Origin: Lachnospiraceae bacterium AC2029
Lineage (GTDB): Bacteria; Bacillota; Clostridia; Lachnospirales; Lachnospiraceae
NCBI GenBank assembly: GCA_000703065.1
Contig: JNLK01000001.1
Location: forward strand, 434,001 to 498,000
DNA length: 64,000 bases
Reading direction: 5' to 3'
Shown: piece by piece, positions 54,313-63,920 of the stretch
How the letters are laid out: every line of letters starts with the position of its first letter
Numbering within the stretch: the first letter of the stretch is position 1
Notes under the pieces: generated by a model
What the model was told of the DNA's origin: nothing
Seen by the model: only the letters and a program-made list of their open reading frames with translations
Databases searched by the model: none
Made by a program: the position numbers and the translations under genes

Positions 54313-55275
54313 TTACCAATAACATCCACGTTCTACAGAGTTTGCACCATTCGGTCTTTCGCTCTCCATCGGCCTAACCCAATACTTATTAATAAACTTT
54401 GCATATTGCGGCTGATCTTTAATCCAGCGTTCCCCATATATTCCAAACAACATTTGTGTCCACCCCGCAAGATGTATGGCAATCTTACCTTTTCGTTTTA
54501 CATGCGCCGCCAAATCCATCCCATATGCGCCACAACCAATCAATGCAACATCAAACTCTACAGCATCAATTTGTTTTTTCATATGATCTAAAGCTTCAAA
54601 CCAATCCTTGAATTCTAATTTTTTTTCATTATCAGCAATGCTTTGAACAGCTTTTATCAATATCAAATCTGAAAACTCTGGGAGGACATCCGGATTATCA
54701 AACAATTTTTCTCGTTTATCATATTGTTTCTCGATTGATTGCGTAAACGGATGAACTACAAGAACCTTTCTCCCTTTCAACTGATAAGTCCATGGATTAT
54801 CCCACAGAAAGGGTGCATAATACCCTTCCAAATCAACTCTTATACACTGATTAGAGAACCAATTTGAAATGAACCTTTCAGATTTAATATATGACCCCAA
54901 AATGTCAATGCATTTCACATCACTCTTGACAATCTTGTAATACTTCCCCATCAATGTTGTGTCATTCGGAAAAAAACCTGCATTTTTGCACAACATATAC
55001 ATCGCATCATCTTGAAATATAGAATACTCCCCTCGAACAGACCTTAGTACATCCTTTATTGTAATCCCTCTACGGTTCACAATATAGCAAAGTAAGTTAT
55101 CCAATTCAATAGTACCAAACTTACTAACCATCAACCCGCTATCGGAATCAGTTGAAATCATCTTACTTATATAATCATTAGCTAATTGACCACAATAATC
55201 CAACCCCGTTTTACCCAAATACGGATTTCTATCACGCATTATTTTCCTAAAACTTTTAAATATCAAATGATTCAA
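54313..55275 (-). CDS. Putative GT-D fold glycosyltransferase (paralog of the 44 kb gene)
   Basis: About 320 residues. LMVSKFGTIELDNLLCYIVN near residue 50 matches the ARFGATEL loop of the paralog; WTYQLKGRKVLVVHPFTQSI, ALIGCGAYGMDLAAHVKRKG, LFGIYGERWIKDQ and KYWVRPMESERPNG follow in the same order. The first 60 residues differ, so the two may use different acceptors. GGAGAG seven bases before a TTG at 55275 favours that start; an ATG five codons upstream lacks a ribosome binding site. It lies between the polymerase-like gene and the flippase. Confidence 0.62.
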   Translation of the reverse strand: MNHLIFKSFRKIMRDRNPYLGKTGLDYCGQLANDYISKMISTDSDSGLMVSKFGTIELDNLLCYIVNRRGITIKDVLRSVRGEYSIFQDDAMYMLCKNAGFFPNDTTLMGKYYKIVKSDVKCIDILGSYIKSERFISNWFSNQCIRVDLEGYYAPFLWDNPWTYQLKGRKVLVVHPFTQSIEKQYDKREKLFDNPDVLPEFSDLILIKAVQSIADNEKKLEFKDWFEALDHMKKQIDAVEFDVALIGCGAYGMDLAAHVKRKGKIAIHLAGWTQMLFGIYGERWIKDQPQYAKFINKYWVRPMESERPNGANSVERGCYW

Positions 55276-55330
55276 CTGTATTCTCTCCATTCGCGCATTT
55301 TTATGCAATCAGTGCAATCGAATTGGCGCA

Positions 55331-56704
55331 TTATGCATGGCAATCATAATCACCTATAGTATTATAATTCATCGTCACTGAATCACAAGCTACTGATTTA
55401 ACTCGCTTCACACCACTTCTATAAACCCTATGTATCCTGTAGCTATCATGGTTAGTATAAACTTCACACAATGACAAAGAAACAAACATTACTATCAATT
55501 TATACTCTTCCATCATTGCAACCGAGAACAAATTAATTAAATAGACAAAAATAATCAAGTTTCTATATAGACTATAATTGCAGAGTTTTAAGCACCGATT
55601 TCCTTCCTTTTTTTTCCTTCTAAATAGCAATAATTGGCATACCCATAAGATTGAAAAAGCGCACCCACAGATGCCATAAAGCACAAGGAAGTACAAATAC
55701 TGATTATCTATTGATCTTTGAATCGACCCATTAATCAAAAAGCTAAAATCCGCCATATCAATCGATCCAATTCCAAACAGGAAATGATCACCAACGCTTG
55801 GAAGAATTGCTCTAACCATTTCCGCCCTATATGAAAAAGCACTATCCTGATTAAAACTTGCAATACCGCTCAAACTATCCGAGCTAAAAACGGAAGTGAA
55901 CAGGCCTGACATAGTCGAAATCTTATCGGCGAGGCCAGGGAAGAAGAGATTAATCACTATTGCAGCAATCACGATAGTAAAAAAGAGCACGCCTAATATC
56001 TTTAATGTACGTCGGAAATCAAGTACAAACAGATAAATAATTTGCGACACAATAAATACAATGATAGGCATTCGAGAAAGTGTCATGAACAGTGCAACCA
56101 CATTAACAACATACACTCCAATGTATCCCTTTTTTTTGGTTCGCTGATACAAATAAATACATAGCAAAGAGCATATACTCAAATAAACGCCAAAAGTAAT
56201 TGCATGTGAAAACGACCCCTCCACCCTAGGCATACCAAATCTATATTGTGTTCCTGCCCCAAAATCAGATTTGGTAAAATTGACATCTGAAGTGTTGGAC
56301 AAGAGCGAGAAAACATTATAATCAAAAGCAAAATGTATAACAGCAAAAAACGATTCAACTGCACTCAATACTACTATATTATGGATAACCTTCCTAATAT
56401 CTTCCTCAGTTCTAATCGTATCCACTACAATCACAAGTAGCACAATAATCTCTAAAAACTGCCGAACAGCTAAATACCATTCAGCATGTACCGCAAGAGA
56501 CACCAAGTACGGCGTGAAGAAGACCGCGCAATACCTTAAAGTAGTATGACTTAATCTCTTTTCTTTTTGCAAAAGAATATATAGAATAATAATAATTAAA
56601 GCAACAAAGAATTGAGAATTAAGTCCTGCTATTTTGAAATATGTTGGCAAAATAGTATATAATGCAAACAGTGCAAAGATTGTAGTTTTATAATAAACTC
56701 TCAA
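55331..56704 (-). CDS. O-antigen ligase/Wzy-like membrane protein
   Basis: About 457 residues with ten to twelve hydrophobic segments. The large external loop follows RFGMPRVEGSFSHAITFGVY near residue 160, where the R-x-E-G-x-F-x-H pattern is typical of O-antigen ligase and polymerase proteins, and LFMTLSRMPIIVFIVSQI is the usual conserved SRxP helix. It probably polymerises or transfers the region C repeat units. The start is TTG with GGAG seven bases upstream; a TTG seven codons earlier lacks such a site. Confidence 0.85.
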   Translation of the reverse strand: MRVYYKTTIFALFALYTILPTYFKIAGLNSQFFVALIIIILYILLQKEKRLSHTTLRYCAVFFTPYLVSLAVHAEWYLAVRQFLEIIVLLVIVVDTIRTEEDIRKVIHNIVVLSAVESFFAVIHFAFDYNVFSLLSNTSDVNFTKSDFGAGTQYRFGMPRVEGSFSHAITFGVYLSICSLLCIYLYQRTKKKGYIGVYVVNVVALFMTLSRMPIIVFIVSQIIYLFVLDFRRTLKILGVLFFTIVIAAIVINLFFPGLADKISTMSGLFTSVFSSDSLSGIASFNQDSAFSYRAEMVRAILPSVGDHFLFGIGSIDMADFSFLINGSIQRSIDNQYLYFLVLYGICGCAFSILWVCQLLLFRRKKKEGNRCLKLCNYSLYRNLIIFVYLINLFSVAMMEEYKLIVMFVSLSLCEVYTNHDSYRIHRVYRSGVKRVKSVACDSVTMNYNTIGDYDCHA

Positions 56705-56754
56705 TTCAACACTCCACCTTTTCAATCATCAAATAATCCATTGCCATCCAATCC

Positions 56755-57792
56755 CTACTTCAATACATAAGCGATTATTTTTCTCAATTTCAATGAATAC
56801 TGATTAATGTCTTGCTTATCCGCTGCCTTAACATTTTCCACTAATTCATTATAAAAATCCAAATCATCATTCATCTTTCTCATGCAATCAGCCAAAGAAC
56901 CAGAATCCCCCGTTTTATAAATCAGCCCATATTTTCTATCTTTCACTTCTTTTGCAAAGCATACATTATCACTTGCAATCACAGGAACGCCCAGCGACAA
57001 GGCATCCAAATAACTTGTAATGCCTAGAGGACCGATTCTTTCTTTGTTATCTGCGTTAACCGGAATCACAATCGCTTTATAATTCATTAATTTACGAACT
57101 TGAGCTATATCATCTTCCAAATCAATTTTATATGGTCTTGCCCACCCCGCATCACCATCAAAATCACCAGCATAGTCAACTCTTACCTTTGCTAATTCTG
57201 CGGCTTCAATCAGACACGTTCTGTCTCTACGTGACTTCCCATTATCAATAAAAAGTCCATTTTTATTGCGTCCTAAAAGATCTTCCACGCACAAATCATA
57301 CCATTTTTTATCAGGCTTCCACTCATTTGTAAAAAACCTATTCTGTATCTTCCGGTTAGAACGTATAGCTATTTTTTTATATTCATTATCAAAAAAAATA
57401 TATGCATCTGATATCGATATCTTCAGTTGCTTATTATATGGCGGATGATGCATCACCGTTATTAATTTAGTATTTTTCATCAAACCCACTTTTTTAAACG
57501 CACCCAAAACAATACTGCATCGATTTAACATATCGTAATACACATCATATCGGGAACTTAGGCGTAGTAATTCAAGCGATTGTTTAATTATGTTCTTTTT
57601 CCCGCCATTCCACAAATAGAAATCTACATACCCCCCATCAAAAACATCTTTTTTTATTATTCCTCTTATTGACCCATTATATTTGACATAATGATCAATC
57701 ATTTCATGTATTCCAAAAAGATGATGAGATGGCATTTTTCTCTGAGACACTTTATCCCATGCGCCGTAGCCACTAATACAAAGAATTTTCAT
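56755..57792 (-). CDS. GT-B fold glycosyltransferase
   Basis: A 345-residue soluble protein. The N-terminus (KILCISGYGAWDKVSQRKMP) is not typical, but the C-terminal half has the GT4 donor-site pattern: KAIVIPVNADNKERIGPLGI, SYLDALSLGVPVIASDNVCF and KYGLIYKTGDSGSLADCMRK near residues 240 to 320. A stretch RSNRKIQNRFFTNEWKPDKK precedes it. The donor and acceptor sugars are unknown. It lies between the GT2 gene and the polymerase-like gene on the same strand. Confidence 0.78.
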   Translation of the reverse strand: MKILCISGYGAWDKVSQRKMPSHHLFGIHEMIDHYVKYNGSIRGIIKKDVFDGGYVDFYLWNGGKKNIIKQSLELLRLSSRYDVYYDMLNRCSIVLGAFKKVGLMKNTKLITVMHHPPYNKQLKISISDAYIFFDNEYKKIAIRSNRKIQNRFFTNEWKPDKKWYDLCVEDLLGRNKNGLFIDNGKSRRDRTCLIEAAELAKVRVDYAGDFDGDAGWARPYKIDLEDDIAQVRKLMNYKAIVIPVNADNKERIGPLGITSYLDALSLGVPVIASDNVCFAKEVKDRKYGLIYKTGDSGSLADCMRKMNDDLDFYNELVENVKAADKQDINQYSLKLRKIIAYVLK

Positions 57793-57807
57793 ATCGCTTA
57801 TGTCCCT

Positions 57808-58683
57808 TCAACTCTCATTAAATGATCTGATGTACGCTTTTAGACTTGCTATTTTATTTCCTCTTCTAATAATGCGATAAATCTCTTTCATCTCGCACCA
57901 AAAACTACTAGTCCATCTGATATACCATGCTAAATTGCTCGAATACTTTTTATAAAATTTCCTTCGGGACCTATTAGACCATTCTACTACAAATGGAGAC
58001 CCATCCCCTCCTCCTGATGCACTTATGCAATGATAGATTACAGACTTCGGAGAATATAATAGGTTAAGTCCATGATTCAAAGCATTTTGACAATAGTCCA
58101 AATCCTCATAATACATAAAATAATCTTCTGGCAATCCACCTATAGTATCAATGCATTTCATTGAGAGAAGCATACAACACCCCGATACGAACGAAACTCT
58201 ACATGTGTTTTTATGCATAGGATTCTTTTTATTAATTCCTACATGAATAGCACGTTGATTGAACCAATCAATTTTACCACCCGCATACCAGATTGTATCC
58301 TTCTTTCCATTATACATAATACGTCCGGAAGTAATATCGCCACCATATCGAATTGCCGACGAAACTATTCTTGTCAAAAACCGTTTTGTAACTATAGTAT
58401 CATTATTTAGCAATAGCACAAACGAATAGCCTAATGATCTTGCATAACTAATGCCAACATTATTTCCATATGCAAATCCACCATTCTTATGAGTTTCAAT
58501 CACATGGATTCGTGGAGATTCAAATTCATATAATTGTTTGACAGAACCATCCGGAGAATCATTATCAACAATTATTATTCCGAAATTTGAATAATCAATT
58601 TGGTTCAACGAATCAATACAATTTTTTGTATACTCATAACCATTATAATTAACTAAAACAATAGCAACTGAAGGTTCATTCAT
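57808..58683 (-). CDS. GT2 family glycosyltransferase (rhamnosyltransferase-like)
   Basis: About 291 residues. VAIVLVNYNGYEYTKNCIDS, FGIIIVDNDSPDGSVKQL and YSFVLLLNNDTIVTKRFLTR give the GT-A site with NNDT as the metal motif, and EDYFMYYEDLDYCQNALNHG near residue 185 is the acceptor-side ED motif typical of WbbL/RfbN-type rhamnosyltransferases. With dTDP-rhamnose made in this locus that is a fair guess. AAGGGTG seven bases before ATG 58683 decides the start, one base after the previous stop. Confidence 0.92.
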   Translation of the reverse strand: MNEPSVAIVLVNYNGYEYTKNCIDSLNQIDYSNFGIIIVDNDSPDGSVKQLYEFESPRIHVIETHKNGGFAYGNNVGISYARSLGYSFVLLLNNDTIVTKRFLTRIVSSAIRYGGDITSGRIMYNGKKDTIWYAGGKIDWFNQRAIHVGINKKNPMHKNTCRVSFVSGCCMLLSMKCIDTIGGLPEDYFMYYEDLDYCQNALNHGLNLLYSPKSVIYHCISASGGGDGSPFVVEWSNRSRRKFYKKYSSNLAWYIRWTSSFWCEMKEIYRIIRRGNKIASLKAYIRSFNES

Positions 58684-58684
58684 T

Positions 58685-59899
58685 TTAACACCCTTTTTTT
58701 CCAATCCTTATCAGCATTTCATTCAGGCGCTTTTCAATCACATTTGTTGAGTATGTTGTATCAAAGATACACTTTCCAGCCGAAGCAACACTATCCAAAT
58801 ACGAAGCATCTCGACATCGCTCCAATTGTTTCATAAAATCCTCTTTACTGTCAGCTATCATAATGGATCTATCGGGGTCATATTTCAATCCTTCTGCTCC
58901 TATAGTTGTCGAAATAACTGCAAATCGGCGTGCAAAAGCCTCTATTATTTTCACGCGTTGTCCACTTCCAACAAATAATGGGACTATTAAAACATCAGCA
59001 TTATCATATTCAGCATCAAGACTTTCCACATATCCTTTTACAAACACATTCGAATATTTTTTTGATAGTTTTAATACCTCTTCACTCGGATTCTTTCCAA
59101 CAATGGATAACTGAAATTTAGTCGGATCTTCACACAAGGGCATGACTTCTTTCAAAAACCATATGATTCCTTCATTATTTGGTGCCCAAGTCATTGTGCC
59201 CACAAATAGCATCCTAACAATTGAGTTCATCCCTTTAGAATACTGTTTCTGATATTCCTGCGGTCGAACCCCAATAGGGATCACATCAGCATGTTGTAAT
59301 CTCAAGTTTTCTTTATCTTCCTCACTAAGAGTAATAACCTTATCAACTTGTTTTATAGTTTTCTGCTCAAAGCGGTCAAGTTTATAATATTCCACGCCTA
59401 AAAAAAGTTTTTTAACCATTCTTTTTTCTTGTTCAAATAAGCGTTTGTATATTAATGCCTCACAGTTTTGCTCATACAACACAACATTGATTTTGGGGCA
59501 TGCACGCATAATATCCTGGTAATACACACCCATAGCCAGTAAATTAATAAATACACAGTCATAGTCATTTTTTTTCAGAATTTTCTGAAGGCTCGAACTC
59601 ATAGCCTTTGTTTTATACTTTGAAACAGCTAACGGGCGTAAAGAGAAAAGGCTCCAAAGTGCCTTCTTCATCATAAGAGACATATTTTCTTTTGTTGTCA
59701 CTCTAATCGGTAGCGTTTTAATTCTTTTACAATATTTATATAAATCTTTTTTTGCAGCTAATACATCTTCATGTTCATAAAAGCACACCAAATCAATATC
59801 ATTATTAATACTCAAAGCCTCAATGATTGAATGTGTGAATATCTTTCCCCCTCCGTCTAGCGGAAAAGGGATTAGGTTAGCCAAAAATAGAATCTTCAT
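58685..59899 (-). CDS. GT4 family glycosyltransferase
   Basis: About 404 residues of GT-B fold. KILFLANLIPFPLDGGGKIF is the acceptor-side glycine loop; MLFVGTMTWAPNNEGIIWFL near residue 235, FQLSIVGKNPSEEVLKLSKK and VPLFVGSGQRVKIIEAFARR near 310 form the donor site, with the E at EAFA as the nucleotide-binding glutamate. It resembles sugar transferases of the sugar-PEP-CTERM/EPS type. AGGCGG lies eight bases before ATG 59899; a GTG three codons upstream is the alternative. Confidence 0.93.
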   Translation of the reverse strand: MKILFLANLIPFPLDGGGKIFTHSIIEALSINNDIDLVCFYEHEDVLAAKKDLYKYCKRIKTLPIRVTTKENMSLMMKKALWSLFSLRPLAVSKYKTKAMSSSLQKILKKNDYDCVFINLLAMGVYYQDIMRACPKINVVLYEQNCEALIYKRLFEQEKRMVKKLFLGVEYYKLDRFEQKTIKQVDKVITLSEEDKENLRLQHADVIPIGVRPQEYQKQYSKGMNSIVRMLFVGTMTWAPNNEGIIWFLKEVMPLCEDPTKFQLSIVGKNPSEEVLKLSKKYSNVFVKGYVESLDAEYDNADVLIVPLFVGSGQRVKIIEAFARRFAVISTTIGAEGLKYDPDRSIMIADSKEDFMKQLERCRDASYLDSVASAGKCIFDTTYSTNVIEKRLNEMLIRIGKKGC

Positions 59900-59964
59900 T
59901 CTGTTCACCGCCTTTAAAACATGCTATCATTTTCTAACACTTCACGTTATCAACAGCGCTATAA

Positions 59965-60711
59965 TCAAACTTGTTTTTTATATTTTATTGCCATTTTTAT
60001 TATCTTCATATCATCAATAAGATATCTTTTTGCTAATCTTTTTGGATCCTGAATAATTCTATAAAGCCATTCCAATCCATGATTGGCCATCCACTTGGGG
60101 GCTCTTTTAACATTTCCCGCCTCAAAATCCAAGCTAGCCCCTAATCCCAAAGAAATCGGCACATCAAGTTTATCTTTGTTTCGGAGAATAAATAATTCTT
60201 GTTTAGGACAGCCCAATCCTACTATCAAAATATGCGGTGACGCTTCGCGAATCATATGAATTATCTTTTCCATCTCCTCTATATTATTTTCAAACCCATA
60301 CGGGGGAGAATATGTTCCAACCACTTGAAGATTTGCAAATCTTCTTTTTAGATTATCTGCAGCTTTTTTTGCAACACCTTCAGCCGCTCCTAAGAAAAAC
60401 ATCTTATATCCTCTTTTAGCTGCCAATGCACACACTCTCGGAAACAAATCTGAACCAGAGATTTTTTCCTTGATGGGTGTTTTATACCACTTTGAAATCC
60501 AGATAAGCGGTTTTCCATCCGCCAATATCAAATCAGCCTTTTTGTATGCTTCAGCCAATTCTCCCCCACGTTCCAGTTGAACAAGATGATCGACATTAGG
60601 CGTAACAATAAAAGAATTATTATTTTTCCGAATTAATCTATCAATTTCTTTCAATGTTTCTCTCATGGAAAGATTGTCAATCTCAGTATTCATGAATTTC
60701 ATCCGTGCCAT
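59965..60711 (-). CDS. WecG/TagA/CpsF family glycosyltransferase (GT26)
   Basis: A 248-residue GT26 enzyme. FIVTPNVDHLVQLERGGELA near residue 35 (catalytic Asp region), ADLILADGKPLIWISKWYKT, KISGSDLFPRVCALAAKRGY, MFFLGAAEGVAKKAADNL and LIVGLGCPKQELFI are all typical. Members add N-acetylmannosamine, its uronate or glucose to a lipid-linked sugar early in assembly and are membrane-associated by their C-terminus (the helical end here is about 40 residues). GGGTGAT lies six bases before the ATG. As the first transferase after precursor genes it may add the second sugar. Confidence 0.95.
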   Translation of the reverse strand: MARMKFMNTEIDNLSMRETLKEIDRLIRKNNNSFIVTPNVDHLVQLERGGELAEAYKKADLILADGKPLIWISKWYKTPIKEKISGSDLFPRVCALAAKRGYKMFFLGAAEGVAKKAADNLKRRFANLQVVGTYSPPYGFENNIEEMEKIIHMIREASPHILIVGLGCPKQELFILRNKDKLDVPISLGLGASLDFEAGNVKRAPKWMANHGLEWLYRIIQDPKRLAKRYLIDDMKIIKMAIKYKKQV

Positions 60712-60802
60712 TCATATCACCCAATTCTTTCTACAAGTCAAAATATCTTTTTTATTTTACACAATACCGTTCTTCCAGTGCTTCCCATTCCACTAGTCCA
60801 TA

Positions 60803-61732
60803 TCAATCAACAACATTCTTAGTCATACCACGCCAATACTCAAGAGCATCCTTAATTATTTCATCCACATCCCGTTCAGGTTTCCACGCCGTATGAGCAG
60901 TTAGTTTATCATGATTCCCACAAATAACCGGAGTATCGCTAGGACGCATTCTCTTCTCATCCTGAACAACCTTAACCAAAACAGTCGACATGGATATCAT
61001 CCTATCAAGTATATATTGTGCAGAATATGTTTTTCCTGAACATACATTATATATTTCTCCAGGATGTCCCGATTCAAGAAGCAGTCTAATAGCCATAGAC
61101 GCATCTTTTACATGAGTATAATCCCTAGAACTATCCAGATTTCCTACAGTAATAAAATCTTTTATTCCAGCCTCAACCTCTGCAATCCCAGAAGCAAAAT
61201 CTGAAATCATAAATCCTTTTGCCTGGCCTGCTCCTCCAAGATTAAACTGCCGAACCATGCATACATTCATTTTATAATTTTTAACATATAGCTGAGAAAA
61301 TTGTTCCTGAGCCAATTTTGATATCGCATATGGAGTAGCCGGACATACTGGCACATCTTCTGTAACATCAACTCCTCTATTCTTTAATATGCCATACTCA
61401 TCTGATGAACCAATTGCTATAATTCGAGTATCTCGATTGTATTCTTTCACAGCCTCCAACAGATTTATCATACCCACTGTATTTAATTGAACCGTCAATT
61501 GCGGTTTTTTCCAGGATAATCCAACATTAGCCTGTCCTGCCATATTTACTATTGCATCTGGTCGAACCTCTTCTATGACTTCCAATATTCGTTCAGATTC
61601 AAGTATGTTCAAAGGAATAATCCCTTCACCAGCATTTATGTCAGCACAAACCACATCGTATTTGTTATCAAAAAGTTCCTCCTTCAAATGCTTTCCATAA
61701 AAACCAGCGCCACCAATAATCAAAATTTTCAA
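60803..61732 (-). CDS. rmd: GDP-6-deoxy-D-lyxo-4-hexulose reductase-like SDR
   Basis: A 309-residue extended short-chain dehydrogenase. [20 protein letters not shown] binds the cofactor; [20 protein letters not shown] and [20 protein letters not shown] carry the Ser and Tyr-x3-Lys; [20 protein letters not shown] is typical of RMD. It likely reduces GDP-4-keto-6-deoxymannose to GDP-D-rhamnose; a GDP-fucose or GDP-talose route is less likely since no epimerase gene is present. The TTG start overlaps the gmd stop as TTGA, with AGAGG ten bases upstream. Confidence 0.88.
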   Translation of the reverse strand: MKILIIGGAGFYGKHLKEELFDNKYDVVCADINAGEGIIPLNILESERILEVIEEVRPDAIVNMAGQANVGLSWKKPQLTVQLNTVGMINLLEAVKEYNRDTRIIAIGSSDEYGILKNRGVDVTEDVPVCPATPYAISKLAQEQFSQLYVKNYKMNVCMVRQFNLGGAGQAKGFMISDFASGIAEVEAGIKDFITVGNLDSSRDYTHVKDASMAIRLLLESGHPGEIYNVCSGKTYSAQYILDRMISMSTVLVKVVQDEKRMRPSDTPVICGNHDKLTAHTAWKPERDVDEIIKDALEYWRGMTKNVVD

Positions 61733-62763
61733 TTCAACCCAGCCTCTCTCTTTGCCAACTGCAAATCATGCTCTGCCATAATGCCACACAGTTTTTCATA
61801 ACTAGTTTTTTGTGGATTCCAACCAAGTTTAGTTTTCGCCTTTGTAGGATCTCCCCAAAGATTTACGACATCCGTTGGACGATACCATTTCGGATTAACG
61901 CAGACAATCATCTTCCCCGTCTTTTTGTCAAAGCCTTTTTCATCCACGCCTTCCCCTCTCCACTCAAGCTCAATTCCATCATTTGCAAACGCCAGCGTTG
62001 TAAATTCCCTAACCGTATGTTGAACACCTGTAGCAATAACATAGTCATCCGGTTCATCCTGTTGAAGAATCAGCCACATACATTCAACATAATCTTTTGC
62101 ATAACCCCAATCCCTAAGGGAATCAAGATTTCCTAACTCCAAATGATCCTGAAGCCCACACGCAATACGTCCCGCCGCAAGTGTTATTTTTCTTGTCACA
62201 AAATTGTCACCTCTGCGTTCAGATTCATGATTAAAAAGAATCCCATTACATGCAAACATACCATATGCTTCTCGATATTCTTTAACCATCCAATAGCCAT
62301 ACTGCTTTGCAACCGCATATGGTGAATACGGATGGAACGGAGTGTTTTCATTCTGAGGCGCTTCTTCAACTTTTCCATATAATTCACTTGTACTTGCTTG
62401 ATAAACTCGACAAGTTTTTTCAAGTCCAGTTGTATGAACCGCCTCAAGTATTCTGAGCACACCTAATGCATCGACATCTCCAGTATATTCAGCGGCATCA
62501 AAACTAACCTGCACATGGCTCTGTGCAGCAAGATTATATATTTCATCCGGCTTAACCTGAAGAACTATCCGAATAATGCTTGATGAATCCGAAAGGTCTC
62601 CTTCATGAATAATAAGTTTATTGAGAATATGATCAATCCGTGCAGTAGTCGATACTGATACTCTTCTTATAATCCCATGTACTTCATATCCTTTCTCAAG
62701 CAAAAATTCTGCCAGATAGGATCCATCCTGCCCTGTAATACCTGTAATTAACGCTTTTTTCAT
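61729..62763 (-). CDS. gmd: GDP-mannose 4,6-dehydratase
   Basis: A 344-residue extended [23 protein letters not shown] near residue 4, [20 protein letters not shown] near 75, [20 protein letters not shown] near 125, [20 protein letters not shown] near 150 and [20 protein letters not shown] near 180 are the hallmarks. It converts GDP-mannose to GDP-4-keto-6-deoxymannose. AAGGAACT lies before the ATG. With manC 18 bases upstream and rmd overlapping downstream, the three form a compact GDP-deoxyhexose module. Confidence 0.97.
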   Translation of the reverse strand: MKKALITGITGQDGSYLAEFLLEKGYEVHGIIRRVSVSTTARIDHILNKLIIHEGDLSDSSSIIRIVLQVKPDEIYNLAAQSHVQVSFDAAEYTGDVDALGVLRILEAVHTTGLEKTCRVYQASTSELYGKVEEAPQNENTPFHPYSPYAVAKQYGYWMVKEYREAYGMFACNGILFNHESERRGDNFVTRKITLAAGRIACGLQDHLELGNLDSLRDWGYAKDYVECMWLILQQDEPDDYVIATGVQHTVREFTTLAFANDGIELEWRGEGVDEKGFDKKTGKMIVCVNPKWYRPTDVVNLWGDPTKAKTKLGWNPQKTSYEKLCGIMAEHDLQLAKREAGLN

Positions 62764-62781
62764 ATTAGTTCCTTTTCTTTA

Positions 62782-63858
62782 CTATAATAGTTCTGTTCTT
62801 CCTGCCTCATTCAAAGCATCAACAATTTTTTTTACATTCTGTGCCTTATCCTTTTTACAAACCATAATTGCATCTGGCGTGTCGACAATCACTATATTTT
62901 CCACATCGACAGCCGTAACTATTCTTGATTTTGAATAAATCACCGTATCTTTTGTATCAATTGCAATTACATCCCCGACAATTACGTTTCCTTCGGAATC
63001 CGGTTTGTGAAGAATATCCATCATGTCCCAAGAACCAACATCATTCCAACCACAATCTCCAGGAATAACCAAGACATCCCCTTTTGCTGCACTCGGTTCC
63101 ATAACCGCATAATCGATGGATATTTTTCTAATTCTGGGATAAATATTGTGCAAAACCTCCTGTTCTTTGGGAGTATTCATTGCATCTCCAATCGTCTCTA
63201 AATCCGCATATATATCAGGAACAAACTCCTTCAATTTATTAAGAATTAGCGATGCCTTCCATATAAACATACCGCTGTTCCATGCATAATGTCCCGATTC
63301 GACATACATTTTCGCAGTCTCTTCATCTGGCTTTTCCTTAAACTCTATAACCGGTTTTATGAATCCATTTATTTCTGTATCGTATTTTATATAACCAAAA
63401 CCGGTTGATGGGAATGTCGGTTTCAAACCTATAGTCACCAACTTATCCTGATCTTCCGCCGTAATAATTGCAGTTTTAAAAATCTCGGTAAGTGCTGGAA
63501 CATCCTCAATATAATGGTCAGCTGGAGTAATTATCATCACTCCATCACCGTATTTCCTAAGAATCTCCATGGCTGCATACCCTATGCATGCCGCTGTATT
63601 CCTTGCGGCAGGTTCAGCAAGAATATTTCTCGGAAAAACCTTTCCTTGTGTAGCAGTTATCATTGATGGTGCCTGAACATCAGCTGTAACGATGAAAATG
63701 TTACTCTTTCCAATAACAGTTGCCATGCGGTCAACTGCTTCATTTACCATCAAATCCTTCCCAGAAAGATTAAGTAACTGTTTGGGTGTTTTTTGTCTGG
63801 ATAACGGCCAAAACCTTGTCCCCCCGCCGCCAGCCATTATTACTCCGTAATGATTCAT
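62782..63858 (-). CDS. manC: Mannose-1-phosphate guanylyltransferase
   Basis: A 358-residue nucleotidyltransferase that makes GDP-mannose. The nucleotide loop is VIMAGGGGTRFWPLSRQKTP followed by KQLL, the metal motif VMIITPADHYIED near residue 108, and FKEKPDEETAKMYVESGHYA with NSGMFIW near 175 to 200 bind the sugar. The C-terminal isomerase cupin of bifunctional ManC/AlgA proteins is absent, consistent with a separate manA. AAAGG is ten bases before the ATG. Confidence 0.95.
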   Translation of the reverse strand: MNHYGVIMAGGGGTRFWPLSRQKTPKQLLNLSGKDLMVNEAVDRMATVIGKSNIFIVTADVQAPSMITATQGKVFPRNILAEPAARNTAACIGYAAMEILRKYGDGVMIITPADHYIEDVPALTEIFKTAIITAEDQDKLVTIGLKPTFPSTGFGYIKYDTEINGFIKPVIEFKEKPDEETAKMYVESGHYAWNSGMFIWKASLILNKLKEFVPDIYADLETIGDAMNTPKEQEVLHNIYPRIRKISIDYAVMEPSAAKGDVLVIPGDCGWNDVGSWDMMDILHKPDSEGNVIVGDVIAIDTKDTVIYSKSRIVTAVDVENIVIVDTPDAIMVCKKDKAQNVKKIVDALNEAGRTELL

Positions 63859-63920
63859 TTCAATGTACCTTTCCTTTCACACAACAATTAAAAATACCAT
63901 TTATTTATATAAAAAACTGA

